13,685 nucleotides of DNA from Bacteroidales bacterium (GTDB lineage Bacteria > Bacteroidota > Bacteroidia > Bacteroidales > Muribaculaceae), in the NCBI GenBank assembly GCA_019416425.1, contig DXXK01000040.1:1-13685 (forward strand). The letters are read 5' to 3'. Positions 13,675-13,685 of this stretch are shown here, piece after piece. Numbering within the stretch: the stretch's first letter is position 1; every line of letters begins with the position of its first letter. A program made the translations under genes and the position numbers. The notes under the pieces were generated by a model. It did no database searches and had not been told where the DNA came from. It saw only the letters and a list, made by a program, of their open reading frames with translations.

Positions 13675-13685
13675 TCTGGGGGGCG
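13675..13685 (+). repeat. putative attR core
   Basis: An exact 11-bp copy of the tRNA-Pro anticodon-loop sequence at 2-12. The bases before it (CTCC) do not continue the tRNA, as expected for a hybrid site. The sequence to the right is outside the window; a displaced tRNA 3' half would be expected there. Confidence 0.7.

Noticed and set aside
1..13685. CRISPR array, rRNA, relaxase or phage structural genes
   Set aside because: No regularly spaced repeats and no matching domains were seen on either strand.

Overview
The window looks like one complete integrative element from a gut member of the Bacteroidota (order Bacteroidales, possibly an Alistipes-like host). Family content points there: a Bacteroidales-type tyrosine integrase, a BT4734/VirE-N type primase, a DUF6291-like replication protein, weak Shine-Dalgarno signals and signal peptides ending in AQ. 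The species cannot be fixed from the sequence.

Layout: the left edge starts inside the anticodon arm of a tRNA-Pro(GGG) gene and carries its 3' half (1-44) and a strong terminator (51-88). The right edge ends in an 11-bp copy of the same anticodon-loop sequence (13675-13685). The window is therefore bounded by what look like attL and attR core repeats. About 106-108 bp inside each core is a matching doublet of GTGGTAC boxes (118-137 and 13547-13566), probably arm-type integrase sites. The integrase (12253-13527, minus) lies just inside the right end.

Reading leftwards from the integrase, all on the minus strand: an AbiE type IV toxin-antitoxin pair (antitoxin then toxin), with a third, coupled gene encoding a transposase-like zinc-ribbon/HTH protein without a catalytic domain. 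Next comes a replication/control module: an excisionase-type HTH protein, a DUF6291-like protein and a BT4734-type primase, closed by a perfect terminator at about 7907-7940. Then follows an operon (7525 to 3302) with a small unknown coupled first gene, a MORN-repeat protein with a BamE-like C-terminus, a membrane-anchored unknown protein, a small membrane protein, a membrane zinc-ribbon protein and a secreted protein. Five of these six products carry a signal peptide or membrane segments.

The left cargo holds a stand-alone FtsZ C-terminal-domain-like protein (minus) and, on the plus strand, an AT-rich 666-aa PIN-domain protein with a coiled coil and two C-terminal membrane segments. Degenerate copies of a roughly 150-bp sequence lie next to these two genes (about 160-310 and 3000-3155).

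I see no relaxase, conjugation, capsid or terminase genes. The element resembles a small integrative island or satellite-like element with its own integration and replication-initiation genes. Its cargo looks like conflict or envelope functions: AbiE, a PIN nuclease, a possible division modulator and the envelope operon. The best candidates for an undescribed system are the envelope operon, the AbiE plus zinc-ribbon trio, the membrane-anchored PIN protein and the FtsZ-like mini-protein.
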